From NCBI RefSeq assembly GCF_042214795.1, contig NZ_CP090177.1, positions 868,001-932,000 of the forward strand: a DNA stretch of 64,000 bases, given 5' to 3'. A program made the position numbers and the translations under genes. The notes beneath the pieces were generated by a model. That model was not told the origin of the DNA, searched no databases, and worked only from the letters and a program-made list of their open reading frames with translations. This DNA is from Arcobacter iocasae (GTDB lineage Bacteria > Campylobacterota > Campylobacteria > Campylobacterales > Arcobacteraceae). This document shows, in pieces, positions 33,421-42,765 of the stretch (position 1 is the first letter of the stretch; each line of letters starts with the position of its first letter).

Positions 33421-36015
33421 ATGACAAATGATAAATATCTTAAAAAACTAGAAGGTTTCGATACAAGCTATTATGATGTAAAATCAGCTGTAGAAGATAT
33501 AACTCCTGGTTCTTTTGAGAAACTAAACTATACTTCAAGAGTATTAGCAGAAAACCTAATTAGAAAGTGTCCAAGTGTTGATTTAAAAGATTCACTTATT
33601 CAACTTATTGAAAAAAGAACTGACAAAGATTTCCCTTGGTTTCCTTCAAGAGTTATCTGTCATGATATCTTAGGACTTACAGCTTTTGTTGACCTAGCAG
33701 GTCTTAGAGAAGCAGTTGCATCAAAAGGTGGGAACCCTGATAAAGTAAATCCAGTAGTTCCAACTCAATTAATCGTTGACCACTCACTAGCAGTTGAATG
33801 TGGTGGATTTGATCCAGATGCATTCCAAAAAAATAGAGATATTGAAGATAGAAGAAATGCAGATAGATTTCACTTTATTAACTGGACTAAAGAAGCATTT
33901 AATAATGTTGATGTTATTCCTCCAGGTAATGGTATCATGCACCAAATCAACCTTGAAAAAATGTCTCCAGTTGTACACAATATTGATGGAATAGCATCTC
34001 CAGATACACTTGTAGGAACTGATTCACACACTCCTCATGTGGATGCACTTGGTGTAATTGCTGTTGGTGTTGGTGGATTAGAAGCTGAAAATGTAATGCT
34101 TGGAAATCCATCTTATATGAGAGTTCCAGAAATCATTGGTGTAGAAATTACAGGTGTTAGAGCTGAAGGAATTACAGCAACTGATATTGCACTTGCTATG
34201 ACTTCATTCTTAAGAGAAAACAATGTTATTTCTGCTTATTTAGAGTTCTTTGGTTCAGGTGTTCAGTACTTAAACTTAGGAGATAGAGCAACAATTGCAA
34301 ATATGACTCCTGAATATGGTGCAAGTGCTGGTATCTTTGCTATTGATGAACAAACTATTGATTACTTAACAGTAACAGGTAGAGATGCTGCTCAAGTTAA
34401 ACTTGTGGAAGCTTATGCAAAAGCAAATGGATTATGGGCAGACCAATTTGACAATGCTACATATGCAAGAACAATAGAATTTGATTTATCAAAAGTTTCA
34501 AGATCCTTAGCTGGTCCTTCTAAACCACATAAATTAGTACCAACTTCAACTTTAAGAGCTGAAGGTATTGTAAAAGAGTGGAAACAAGATGGTGATAAAA
34601 TCCCTGATGGTGGTATCTTAATTGCTGCAATTACTTCATGTACTAATACTTCAAATCCAAGAAATGTTATCGCGGCTGGATTACTTGCTAAAAAAGCAAA
34701 TGAACTAGGACTTACAAGAAAACCATGGGTTAAATCTTCATTGGCACCAGGATCTAAAGTAATTGAAGTTTATTTAAAAGAAGCTGGATTATTATCTGAA
34801 ATGGAAAAATTAGGATTTGGTGTTGTTGGATTTGCCTGTACTACTTGTAATGGTATGAGTGGAGCTTTAGACCCAACTATTCAAAAAGAAGTTGTAGATA
34901 ATGATATTTACACTACTGCTGTATTATCAGGAAATAGAAACTTTGATGGAAGAATCCACCCATATGTAAAAGAAGCATTTTTGGCTTCACCTGCACTTGT
35001 TATTGCATATGCTTTAGCTGGTACTATTAGATTTGATATTGAAAATGATGTATTAGGAAAAGATAAAGATGGTAATGATATCAGATTAAAAGATTTATGG
35101 CCAAGTGATGCAGAGATTAATGCTGTTGAAAAATCTTGTGTTAGACCTGAAATGTATAATAACATTTATGAACCAATGTTTAAAAGAGAACTATTAGATA
35201 GTATTAAAATTGATCCATTTTATAAATGGAATCCAAAATCTACATATATCAATAGACCTCCTTATTGGGAAGATGAATATATGCAAATGCCAGCACTAAA
35301 AGGTATGAGACCATTAGGTGTGTTCCCTGATAATATTACAACAGACCACCTATCGCCTTCAAATGCTATTTTACCAACAAGTGCTTCTGGGGAATATTGT
35401 TTAAAAATGGGATTACCTGTTGAAGATTTAAACTCTTATGCAACACATAGAGGAGATCATCATACAGCTAGTAGAGCTACTTTAGCAAATCCAAAACTAT
35501 TTAATGAAATGGTTAAAAATGAAGATGGAACTGTTAAGCAAGGTTCATTGACAAAAATTATGCCAGAAGGTACTGAGTCAAGAATGTGGGAAGCTATTGA
35601 GACTTATACTCAAAGAAAACAACCACTAATCATCATTGCTGGTACTAATTATGGTCAAGGGTCATCAAGAGACTGGGCTGCAAAAGGAGTAAGACTTGCA
35701 GGTGTTGAAGTTTTAATTGCTGAATCAATTGAAAGAATTCATAGAACTAACTTAGTTGGTATGGGTGTATTACCATTACAATTCAAAGATGGTGAGACTA
35801 GACACACTTATAATATCGATGGAACTGAAACTTTTGACATCGTTGGTGAGATTACTCCAAGATGTGATTTAACAGTTGTAATGACTAGAGAAAATGGTGA
35901 AGTTGTTAAATTCCCTGTTTTATGTAGACTTGATACAAGTGCTGAAGTTGATGTTTACACTAATGGTGGTATTTTACAAAAATTTGCTAAAGATGTTATT
36001 GCAGAAGGTAAATAA
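33421..36015 (+). CDS. acnD: Fe/S-dependent 2-methylisocitrate dehydratase (AcnD)
   Basis: 864-residue aconitase-superfamily enzyme. Fe-S ligands appear in ITSCTNTSNPRNV and GFACTTCNGMSG, the large domain has GTDSHTPHVDALGV, and the C-terminal swivel domain has GTNYGQGSSRDWAAKG. Co-location with prpF identifies it as AcnD, which dehydrates 2-methylcitrate to an isomer that PrpF converts, rather than a housekeeping aconitase. I start it at 33421 (MTNDKYLKK), 7 nt after GGA. The longest frame begins inside a hairpin. Confidence 0.9.
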   Translation: MTNDKYLKKLEGFDTSYYDVKSAVEDITPGSFEKLNYTSRVLAENLIRKCPSVDLKDSLIQLIEKRTDKDFPWFPSRVICHDILGLTAFVDLAGLREAVASKGGNPDKVNPVVPTQLIVDHSLAVECGGFDPDAFQKNRDIEDRRNADRFHFINWTKEAFNNVDVIPPGNGIMHQINLEKMSPVVHNIDGIASPDTLVGTDSHTPHVDALGVIAVGVGGLEAENVMLGNPSYMRVPEIIGVEITGVRAEGITATDIALAMTSFLRENNVISAYLEFFGSGVQYLNLGDRATIANMTPEYGASAGIFAIDEQTIDYLTVTGRDAAQVKLVEAYAKANGLWADQFDNATYARTIEFDLSKVSRSLAGPSKPHKLVPTSTLRAEGIVKEWKQDGDKIPDGGILIAAITSCTNTSNPRNVIAAGLLAKKANELGLTRKPWVKSSLAPGSKVIEVYLKEAGLLSEMEKLGFGVVGFACTTCNGMSGALDPTIQKEVVDNDIYTTAVLSGNRNFDGRIHPYVKEAFLASPALVIAYALAGTIRFDIENDVLGKDKDGNDIRLKDLWPSDAEINAVEKSCVRPEMYNNIYEPMFKRELLDSIKIDPFYKWNPKSTYINRPPYWEDEYMQMPALKGMRPLGVFPDNITTDHLSPSNAILPTSASGEYCLKMGLPVEDLNSYATHRGDHHTASRATLANPKLFNEMVKNEDGTVKQGSLTKIMPEGTESRMWEAIETYTQRKQPLIIIAGTNYGQGSSRDWAAKGVRLAGVEVLIAESIERIHRTNLVGMGVLPLQFKDGETRHTYNIDGTETFDIVGEITPRCDLTVVMTRENGEVVKFPVLCRLDTSAEVDVYTNGGILQKFAKDVIAEGK

Positions 36016-36034
36016 ACCTTAGATAAACTCTTCT

Positions 36035-36099
36035 ATTTTAAGGGCATTTGCCCTTAAAATATTTATTAATTAATCAAAAGATTTTTTAATAAATATTTT
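36035..36099. terminator. Paired hairpins between acnD and prpF
   Basis: Stem 1: ATTTTAAGGGC / GCCCTTAAAAT (36035-36060). Stem 2: AAAATATTTATTAA (36056-36069) / TTAATAAATATTTT (36086-36099), a perfect 14-nt inverted repeat. They share A-rich bases, so the stems are partly exclusive. This could be an attenuator or an mRNA-processing site tuning prpF. Confidence 0.45.
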
Positions 36100-36120
36100 A
36101 AACTTAATAAAGGAAATTAA

Positions 36121-37299
36121 ATGGCTTACCAACCACAATTTAAAGTAAGAGCAACATATATGAGAGGTGGAACTTCTAAAGGAACATTTTTTAATATAAC
36201 TGATTTACCTAAAGAGGCTCAAGAAAATCAAGAAGCAAAAAATAGACTTCTTCAAAGAATAGTTGGTTCGCCTGATGCCTATAAAAAACAAATAGATGGT
36301 ATGGGTGGAGCAACATCAAGTACCTCAAAAACTGTAATAGTTGGAAAAAGTGAAGTTCCTAATCATGATGTTGATTATTACTTTGGTCAAGTTGCTATTG
36401 ATAAAGATTTTATGGATTGGAGTGGAAACTGTGGAAACCTATCTTCAGCAGTTGGTCCCTTTGCCATAAAAGAGGGTTTAGTTGACAATGTACCCCAAAA
36501 CGGTGTTTGTTGTGTAAAAATTTGGCAAGCAAATATCAAAAAAACTATACTTTGTTATGTAACAATGGCAGATGGAATGGTTAAAGAAATAGGTGATTAT
36601 GAAATCGATGGGGTTACTTTTCCAGCTGAAGAGATTAAATTAGAGTTTGTTGAACCTGTTGACCCAAGTGAAGAGTTATTTCCAACTGGTAACTTAGTAG
36701 ATGATTTAGAAGTTCCAGGTGTTGGTACTTTTAAAGCTACTATGATAACAGCTGGTATTCCTACAATTTTCTTAAATGCTGATGAGATTGGTTACACGGG
36801 AACTGAACTTCAAGGAGATATTAACTCTGATGTTGAGGCATTAAAAAGATTTGAAACAATTAGAATAGCAGGTGCTATGAAAATGGGACTTATGAAAGAT
36901 GCTAAAGATGCAGAAACTCAACAACATGTACCAAAAGTTGCCTTTGTTGCACCACCATCTGATTTTACAACATCTACTGGAAAAACAATAAAAGCAAATG
37001 AACTTGATCTGCATGTTAGAGCTTTATCTATGCAACAATTACACCATGCTATGATGGGAACTGCTTCAGTTGCCATTGGAGTTGCGGCTTGCGTTCCGGG
37101 TACTTTAGTAAACCTTGCTGCTGGTGGAGGAGAGAAAGATGCTGTAAACTTTGGACACCCATCTGGAACTTTAAAAGTAGGAGCATCTTTAACTAACAAA
37201 GATGGTAAATACAAAGTTGAAAAAGCGAGTATGAGCAGAAGTGCAAGAATTATAATGGAAGGTAATGTTTTCGTTCCTGCAGGAACTATGGGAGAATAA
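36121..37299 (+). CDS. prpF: 2-methylaconitate cis-trans isomerase
   Basis: 392-residue PrpF-family isomerase that works with AcnD in the methylcitrate cycle. It opens with the family motif RATYMRGGTSKGTFF and contains QIDGMGGATSSTSKTVIV, DWSGNCGNLSSAVGPFA with the catalytic-site Cys, and FGHPSGTLKVGA near the C-terminus, all characteristic of PrpF. AAAGGAAAT precedes the ATG. It is the last gene of the cluster and is followed by a strong terminator. Confidence 0.93.
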   Translation: MAYQPQFKVRATYMRGGTSKGTFFNITDLPKEAQENQEAKNRLLQRIVGSPDAYKKQIDGMGGATSSTSKTVIVGKSEVPNHDVDYYFGQVAIDKDFMDWSGNCGNLSSAVGPFAIKEGLVDNVPQNGVCCVKIWQANIKKTILCYVTMADGMVKEIGDYEIDGVTFPAEEIKLEFVEPVDPSEELFPTGNLVDDLEVPGVGTFKATMITAGIPTIFLNADEIGYTGTELQGDINSDVEALKRFETIRIAGAMKMGLMKDAKDAETQQHVPKVAFVAPPSDFTTSTGKTIKANELDLHVRALSMQQLHHAMMGTASVAIGVAACVPGTLVNLAAGGGEKDAVNFGHPSGTLKVGASLTNKDGKYKVEKASMSRSARIIMEGNVFVPAGTMGE

Positions 37300-37316
37300 T
37301 ATACTTCTTAATTCTC

Positions 37317-37349
37317 AAAGGGACTAGAATAGTTCTAGTCCCTTTTTTT
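37317..37349 (+). terminator. Terminator of the prp operon
   Basis: AAAGGGACTAGAA (37317-37329), loop TAG, TTCTAGTCCCTTT (37333-37345) followed by TTTT. A 13-bp stem with a good GC core and U-run makes a confident intrinsic terminator. Confidence 0.85.
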
Positions 37350-37425
37350 ATTTCAAACTTACAATACCTATTAAATATATAAAAAATTTATACAAAAAAA
37401 CCTTTTTTACTGATAGACTTATTTT

Positions 37426-37707
37426 ATGAATTATAAAAAACAATTAAAACCAAAAAAAGACATTGTAGATACAGAACTTCAAGAGTTTGATGAAAATAGA
37501 CTAATAGAAATGGCTTGGCAAGATAGAGTTACTTTTGATGTTATTAAAAAACAGTATGGAATAACAGAAAATCAACTAAAAAATAAAATGCGAAAACTAA
37601 TTTCTAAAAAAGCCTATGACAGATGGAGAAGAAGAGTTCAAGGAAGAGTTACAAAACACCAAAAGAACTTCAACTCAAAGGAATTAAGATTTCAAGGTCC
37701 ATGGTAA
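37426..37707 (+). CDS. DUF2805-family small protein
   Basis: 93-residue basic protein. The central segment (RLIEMAWQDRVTFDVIKKQYGITENQLKNKMR, then KAYDRWRRRVQGRVTKH) matches the DUF2805/TIGR03643 family, conserved in many Gram-negative bacteria and of unknown function. A helix-turn-helix-like pattern and many Arg/Lys residues suggest nucleic-acid contact. It sits alone between the prp terminator and ung, with its own likely promoter in the preceding A/T-rich stretch. Confidence 0.82.
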   Translation: MNYKKQLKPKKDIVDTELQEFDENRLIEMAWQDRVTFDVIKKQYGITENQLKNKMRKLISKKAYDRWRRRVQGRVTKHQKNFNSKELRFQGPW

Positions 37708-37769
37708 AGTATTAAACAAGTTTTACAATAATTTTGGTAATAATACTTTTTTTATAAAAAAGGCTTATT

Positions 37770-38420
37770 ATGAAAACTTGGCAAGATGTTATTAATAAAC
37801 AAAAAGAGCAAGAATATTTCCAAAAACTAGAAAATAGTATCAATCATTTATATGAAACTACAACAGTATTTCCAGATAAAAAGAATATATATAAAGCTTT
37901 TGATACAACTCCTTTAGATGAATTAAAAGTTGTAATTCTAGGACAAGATCCATACCATGGAACAGGTCAAGCCCAAGGTTTAGCATTTTCAACTCCAAAA
38001 GAGATAAAAAATCCACCCTCAATGGTAAATATCCTAAAAGAGATAAAAGATGATATAACTAAAGATTCTTCATGTTTGAATGGAGATTTAACACCTTGGG
38101 CAAAACAAGGGGTACTCCTTTTAAATACAATCTTGACAGTAGAAGAATCAAAACCAAAATCACATCACAAACTTGGCTGGGAAATATTTACAAATAATAT
38201 TATCAAACACATCTCAGCAAACTGTGAAGATATAATCTTCATACTATGGGGAGCACCAGCTATTGCAAAAACAAAATTAATTGATAGCAATAAACACTAC
38301 ATACTAACAGCACCCCATCCTAGCCCATTATCTTCTTATAGAGGATTTTTTGGATGTAAGCACTTTAGTAAAACAAATGAGATATTAGAATCATTGGGAA
38401 AAAAAGAAATTAATTGGTAA
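37770..38420 (+). CDS. ung: Uracil-DNA glycosylase (family 1)
   Basis: 216-residue family-1 uracil-DNA glycosylase that starts base-excision repair of uracil in DNA. The water-activating loop GQDPYHGTGQAQGLAFS (Asp in QDPYH), the uracil-binding LLLNTILTVE region and the leucine/intercalation loop HPSPLSSYRGFFGCKHFS are all present. The length matches the family (about 220). It converges on an isochorismatase-like gene across a shared terminator. Confidence 0.95.
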   Translation: MKTWQDVINKQKEQEYFQKLENSINHLYETTTVFPDKKNIYKAFDTTPLDELKVVILGQDPYHGTGQAQGLAFSTPKEIKNPPSMVNILKEIKDDITKDSSCLNGDLTPWAKQGVLLLNTILTVEESKPKSHHKLGWEIFTNNIIKHISANCEDIIFILWGAPAIAKTKLIDSNKHYILTAPHPSPLSSYRGFFGCKHFSKTNEILESLGKKEINW

Positions 38421-38441
38421 AACACTTAAAAAGTGTTTTAC
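38417..38441. terminator. Bidirectional terminator between ung and hydrolase gene
   Basis: GTAAAACACTT (38417-38427), loop AAA, AAGTGTTTTAC (38431-38441): perfect 11-bp stem overlapping the ung stop codon, with T-rich tails on either side. Confidence 0.7.
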
Positions 38442-38983
38442 TATTTTACTAAGGCAGAGATACCTTTAAATTGTGGATGTTTTGCATTTACTGTTAGTTC
38501 AAATAAAAGTGACTCATAAGTAGTTGGAATCACACCTGCTTGAACAAGTCTTGTAATTGCCACATCTGTATCATTTTGTTTTCTTGAAGTAACACAATCA
38601 GTCACTAAAATTACTTTGTATCCAGCTTGTAATAAGTCAATACAAGTTTGAAGAACACAAACATGAGTCTCTATTCCTGCAACAATGATTTGTTTTTTAC
38701 CTAAAGTATTAATTGCAACCATTGTCTCTTCATTTTTACAACAAGAGAAAGTCGTCTTTTCAAAGTGTGGATAATCATCAACTAGCTCTCTAAGACTTGG
38801 AATAGTCTCTCCAATACCTTTTTTATATTGTTCATTTACTATAAATGGAACTTCATGAAGTTGTAAACCTTTTACTAAAGTTAGTAGATTTTTTTCTACT
38901 TCATCTTTATTTGTCATATGGGGATAAAGTCTTTCTTGAACATCAACTAAACAAAATGCTACATTTTTTACATCTATTCTCAT
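38441..38983 (-). CDS. Isochorismatase-family cysteine hydrolase (YcaC-like)
   Basis: 180-residue cysteine hydrolase. Asp13 in FCLVDVQERLYPHM, the Lys expected in FEKTTFSCC, and nucleophile Cys in VAGIETHVCVLQTCIDLLQAGY form the triad. This branch resembles YcaC-type hydrolases of unknown natural substrate. It is distinct from the other isochorismatase-like gene at 26206-26751. It stands as a single gene with AAGGAG upstream, and converges with ung. Confidence 0.85.
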   Translation of the reverse strand: MRIDVKNVAFCLVDVQERLYPHMTNKDEVEKNLLTLVKGLQLHEVPFIVNEQYKKGIGETIPSLRELVDDYPHFEKTTFSCCKNEETMVAINTLGKKQIIVAGIETHVCVLQTCIDLLQAGYKVILVTDCVTSRKQNDTDVAITRLVQAGVIPTTYESLLFELTVNAKHPQFKGISALVK

Positions 38984-39122
38984 CTTTACTCCTTGTAAAA
39001 TTATGATTTTAAATTTATTATATTATCAACTAATTTATTATCATACATAAAGCAGTAAAAAAAATCTAGTAAAATTTAGTCTTTGAAGAGGGAATTAAAA
39101 TAAAGTGAGAAGTTTATCAACA

Positions 39123-39143
39123 TGAGGGACAAAAAGCCCCTCA
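39123..39143 (-). terminator. Terminator downstream of hemC
   Basis: TGAGGGAC-AAAAA-GCCCCTCA on the plus strand folds into an eight-position stem with one mismatch, 6 nt past the hemC stop. It probably ends the dnaX-dsb-hemC transcript. Confidence 0.55.
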
Positions 39144-39148
39144 AAATG

Positions 39149-40087
39149 CTATTTAAATGCTACCTTTTCGGCTCTTTCTAGTAATTCTTTAGCACCTTGG
39201 TCAATAAAAGTTTGAGCTAGTGCTTGTCCTGCAGTTTTATAATTATCAATATTAATAACTATATCTTCTTGAACATATTCACTACCATCTGGCATTCCAA
39301 CTATTGCTCTTACATCTACAGAATTTTCATCTAAAATAGTTGCTTTTACTCCAATAGGAACTTGGCAACCACCCTCTAAAGTATGCACAAAACTTCTTTC
39401 AATAGTTGATTCGATTTCTGCATTTTTATCATGTAAAACTGACAATAACTCTATTAATTCTGGATTATCCAATGTCTCTATTCCTAAAGTTGCTTGTCCC
39501 ATAGATGGAATCATCTCATCAATAGAAATAGGAGTAAAATATTTTACTTCATCTTCTATTTGAAGTTTTTGTACACCAGTTGCTGCTAAAATAATAGCAT
39601 CATATTCACCAGCTTTTAGTTTTGCGATTCTTGTATTTATATTTCCTCTTAAATCTTTAAGTTCAATATCTGGTCTTAAAAGTTTTAGCTCCATTCTTCG
39701 TCTTAAACTTGTAGTTCCAATTATCGCACCCATTGGTAGTTCACTAATGCTTGAGTATTTTTCACTTAAAAAAGCATCCCTTGGATCAAATCTCTTTGTA
39801 AGTGCTGCTAATACAAAACCTTCTTCGAACTCAACTGGAACATCTTTTAAAGAGTGTACTGCTATATCTGCTTCTTTGTTTTCAAGTGCTATTTCTAACT
39901 CTTTTGTAAAAAGTCCTTTTCCACCTATTTTTGCTAATGGTACATCTAATATCTTATCAGCTTTTGTTGAAAATGTTTTTAGTTCTATAACCATATCTGG
40001 ATAGTGTTTTAAAAGCTCTGCTTTGATATATTCACTTTGCCAAAGTGCTAATTTACTCTTTCTAGTTGCTATTACAATTTTCTTCAT
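39149..40087 (-). CDS. hemC: Hydroxymethylbilane synthase (porphobilinogen deaminase)
   Basis: 312-residue haem-pathway enzyme polymerising four porphobilinogens. Typical motifs: IATRKSKLALWQSEYIK at the N-terminus, DIAVHSLKDVP, GTTSLRRRMEL, DLRGNINTRIAKL, and the dipyrromethane-cofactor Cys in LEGGCQVPIGV. The start overlaps the stop of the Dsb-like gene by one base (TAATG), so it is translationally coupled to it. Confidence 0.95.
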   Translation of the reverse strand: MKKIVIATRKSKLALWQSEYIKAELLKHYPDMVIELKTFSTKADKILDVPLAKIGGKGLFTKELEIALENKEADIAVHSLKDVPVEFEEGFVLAALTKRFDPRDAFLSEKYSSISELPMGAIIGTTSLRRRMELKLLRPDIELKDLRGNINTRIAKLKAGEYDAIILAATGVQKLQIEDEVKYFTPISIDEMIPSMGQATLGIETLDNPELIELLSVLHDKNAEIESTIERSFVHTLEGGCQVPIGVKATILDENSVDVRAIVGMPDGSEYVQEDIVINIDNYKTAGQALAQTFIDQGAKELLERAEKVAFK

Positions 40088-40929
40088 TATTTACTTCCTA
40101 AAGTCTCATATTTTAATTTACTGTCATCTTTTTCACCATTTACAAAAATAGTTGGAGTTCCTTTTACCATAACATCATCACCCATTTTTACATCATCTAA
40201 AACTCTTGCCATCACTTCTGTAGAATTTATTTGCTCTTTTGTAATATTTGTTTTAAACTCTTTATTAAAAGCACTTAATATTTTATCTTCATCTTTTGAA
40301 TCTACAGGAAAATATTGTTCCCAATTTGTAGTATAAACTTTTTTCTCAACACCTTTTATACCCATTTGTCTTGCTACATCAATAGCTTTTACCATAGTAG
40401 CAGATGCTGGATGAACTCTTAAAAGAGGAAAGTTATAATAATAAAGTGCTATTTCATCTTTATTATCTTTTACATGCTCAATCAATCCTGGAAGAGTCTC
40501 TATGCAAAAAGGACATAAAGGATCAGAAAAAACTACTATTTTATCTTTTGCTTTTGCATTTCCTGCAATTAAATGGTCTTCTTGATAATAGCTTGCATCA
40601 AGTTTTGGTTGTAATAAATCTTTATAAGATGCTCCAGTTTTCAAATTTATCAACTCAGGAGCTACAATTTCTCCATTTGAGAAGATTATATCTTTTGCAT
40701 TTATCTCTTTATCTTTTACTTTTGCTTTTATTTGTATAATAAAACCATACCAGTTTGTCATTGGTTCTGGCATCTGTTTTTTCATACTTATTTGTATATC
40801 TTTTATCTCTACTCTTGCATTATTTGAAAGTCTTTTTTTCTCAAAACTTATAACATCATTATCAAAATTTGCAGCACTTAAACTAATAGTCATAATAGAA
40901 AAAATACATATTAATTTTTTATAATTCAT
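40087..40929 (-). CDS. DsbA/DsbG-like periplasmic thiol-disulfide protein
   Basis: 280-residue exported thioredoxin-fold protein. The signal peptide covers about residues 1-19 (MNYKKLICIFSIMTISLSAA). Residues 20-125 form an N-terminal domain without a recognised family. The catalytic domain follows (about 128-270), with active site CPFC in FSDPLCPFCIETLPG and the cis-Pro loop KGTPTIFVNG. A two-domain layout resembles DsbC/DsbG more than DsbA, so isomerase or reductase roles are possible. It lies between dnaX and hemC, overlapping the latter. Confidence 0.85.
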   Translation of the reverse strand: MNYKKLICIFSIMTISLSAANFDNDVISFEKKRLSNNARVEIKDIQISMKKQMPEPMTNWYGFIIQIKAKVKDKEINAKDIIFSNGEIVAPELINLKTGASYKDLLQPKLDASYYQEDHLIAGNAKAKDKIVVFSDPLCPFCIETLPGLIEHVKDNKDEIALYYYNFPLLRVHPASATMVKAIDVARQMGIKGVEKKVYTTNWEQYFPVDSKDEDKILSAFNKEFKTNITKEQINSTEVMARVLDDVKMGDDVMVKGTPTIFVNGEKDDSKLKYETLGSK

Positions 40930-40944
40930 AATACCTCCTAAAAT

Positions 40945-42765
40945 TTATATTTTTGTTTTTACTGTTATTTTTTTTATATCAAATAACTCTTTGGCTTTAT
41001 TTAACATAGAAGAATTTAGTAATTCTTCCATTTGAAGCTCTCTTTGTGAAGGTTTTGGATCAACCGTATCATGCATACTTCCAACACATCCTGCACCCAT
41101 TCCCACATCTTCTACCATAGAGCCTATTTCTTCTTGTTCTTCCTCATTTTCATAGTCTAAATTAACATCTTCTTCACTTATATCAGGTGTATTTATTTCT
41201 ACTTTTTTGGGAATTACATCATTTTTTTTTTGCTCTGGAATCTCACCTTTTTTAAACTCTAAATCAATATTCATACCAAAGACATCTTTTGCAAAGGTTT
41301 TAATAATACCAAAATATTTATACAAAAATTTTCTATCATCATCTTGGGCATAAGATACTATTTTTAAAATATTGTTTTCAAAACTTTCAAAAATAAAGTT
41401 TTTTTCAAAACACTCTCCCAAGTCATGATTTCTCTCATAAACTTTTTTTGTAAGTTCACCATATAACTCAACATTTGGGTCTACAATTTCTTGTGGTTTT
41501 TCAACTTCTACTTGTACTTCTTTAATAGCTTGTACAATTTGCTCTTTTGGAGTTTCTAAAACTTCTTTTGCTACTGGTACTTGTGTTTGGGTATTTGGTA
41601 ATTCTTCTTTTGCATGTTGCATTACTACTTTTTCATTAACTGCACTTGTCATTTTATTTGCATTTGATAAACTAGATTGCTCTTTTATAGGAGAAGCTTG
41701 TACTTCATCAATGATTTCGTCCAATGTTTTTAAATTTGTAGCTTCACTCATTTTTGATAGTGTTAAAATCAATACAAATGTTGGATCAGAATTTAGTGAT
41801 AAAAGATGTTTAGCATCCCCTAAAATTCTAAAAAATCTATCATATAAAAAGATATTAAATTTTGGGTCTTTTCCATATAGCATTTTGTTTTTTAAATAAA
41901 TTGTCATCTCATCACAAACAGAACCAGCTTCATACTCTTCAAGTGTTTCAACTATAGGAGTTATATCTCCACAAGATAAAACCACATCAAAAAGTTTATC
42001 TAAAAACTCTGGGTCAATAAGTCCTAACATATCAACAACAGCTGTTGTAGTAACTTTTCCTTTTGCAAATATAATTGCTTGGTCAAGTAAAGTAAGAGTA
42101 TCTCTTAAACTTCCTTGTCCACTTCTTGAAACGATTTCTAAAGCTTCTGTTTCAAACTCTATTTCTTCTTCATTTAAAATATGAGTTAAATGATTCATTA
42201 CATCTTTTTGAGAGATTTTTTTAAATCTAAAGTGTTGAGTTCTACTTAAAATAGTTGCTGGTAATTTTAGTGGATCAGTAGTTGCTAAAATAAATTTTAC
42301 AAATCCTGGAGGTTCTTCAAGTGTTTTTAATAGAGCATTAAATGCTTGAGTTGTAAGCATATGAACCTCATCGATAATAAACACTTTAAATCTAGCACTG
42401 CTTGGTTTATATTTAGTATGTTCTATCAAATCTTTAATATCATCAATACCCCTATTACTAGCAGCATCCATTTCTATAATATCTAAGTGACGATTAGTAT
42501 TTGCACTCACACAGTTCTCACATACTTCACAAGGTTTTGAAGTAGGACCATTTGAACACAACAGAGCTTTTGCCATAATTCTTGCAGTCGAAGTTTTTCC
42601 ACTACCTCTAAGCCCTGAAAATAAATATGCATGTGATAATCTATTTGAGTCTAACGCTAATGATAGTGTTTGAGAAACTGTTCCTTGACCAACTAAATCT
42701 TCAAATCTCTTTGGTCTATATTTTAAGGCTAAAACTCTTTTTTGTGAATTTTGGTTCTCACTCAT
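40945..42765 (-). CDS. dnaX: DNA polymerase III subunits gamma and tau
   Basis: 606-residue clamp-loader ATPase. The AAA+ domain (about 1-240) has Walker A GLRGSGKTSTARI, the four-Cys zinc module (CSNGPTSKPCEVCENC), Walker B/DExH FIIDEVHML and sensor SRTQHFRFKK. A long acidic, Gln/Glu-rich linker (about 360-440) precedes a C-terminal tau-like domain. I did not search for an internal programmed frameshift in detail, and no obvious long A-run slippery site stands out in the linker. It overlaps murI by 8 nt. Confidence 0.95.
   Translation of the reverse strand: MSENQNSQKRVLALKYRPKRFEDLVGQGTVSQTLSLALDSNRLSHAYLFSGLRGSGKTSTARIMAKALLCSNGPTSKPCEVCENCVSANTNRHLDIIEMDAASNRGIDDIKDLIEHTKYKPSSARFKVFIIDEVHMLTTQAFNALLKTLEEPPGFVKFILATTDPLKLPATILSRTQHFRFKKISQKDVMNHLTHILNEEEIEFETEALEIVSRSGQGSLRDTLTLLDQAIIFAKGKVTTTAVVDMLGLIDPEFLDKLFDVVLSCGDITPIVETLEEYEAGSVCDEMTIYLKNKMLYGKDPKFNIFLYDRFFRILGDAKHLLSLNSDPTFVLILTLSKMSEATNLKTLDEIIDEVQASPIKEQSSLSNANKMTSAVNEKVVMQHAKEELPNTQTQVPVAKEVLETPKEQIVQAIKEVQVEVEKPQEIVDPNVELYGELTKKVYERNHDLGECFEKNFIFESFENNILKIVSYAQDDDRKFLYKYFGIIKTFAKDVFGMNIDLEFKKGEIPEQKKNDVIPKKVEINTPDISEEDVNLDYENEEEQEEIGSMVEDVGMGAGCVGSMHDTVDPKPSQRELQMEELLNSSMLNKAKELFDIKKITVKTKI

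Noticed and set aside
40945..42765. Programmed frameshift in dnaX producing a separate gamma subunit
   Set aside because: I did not see a clear slippery A-run with a downstream stem at the expected place, so I only annotate the full-length product.
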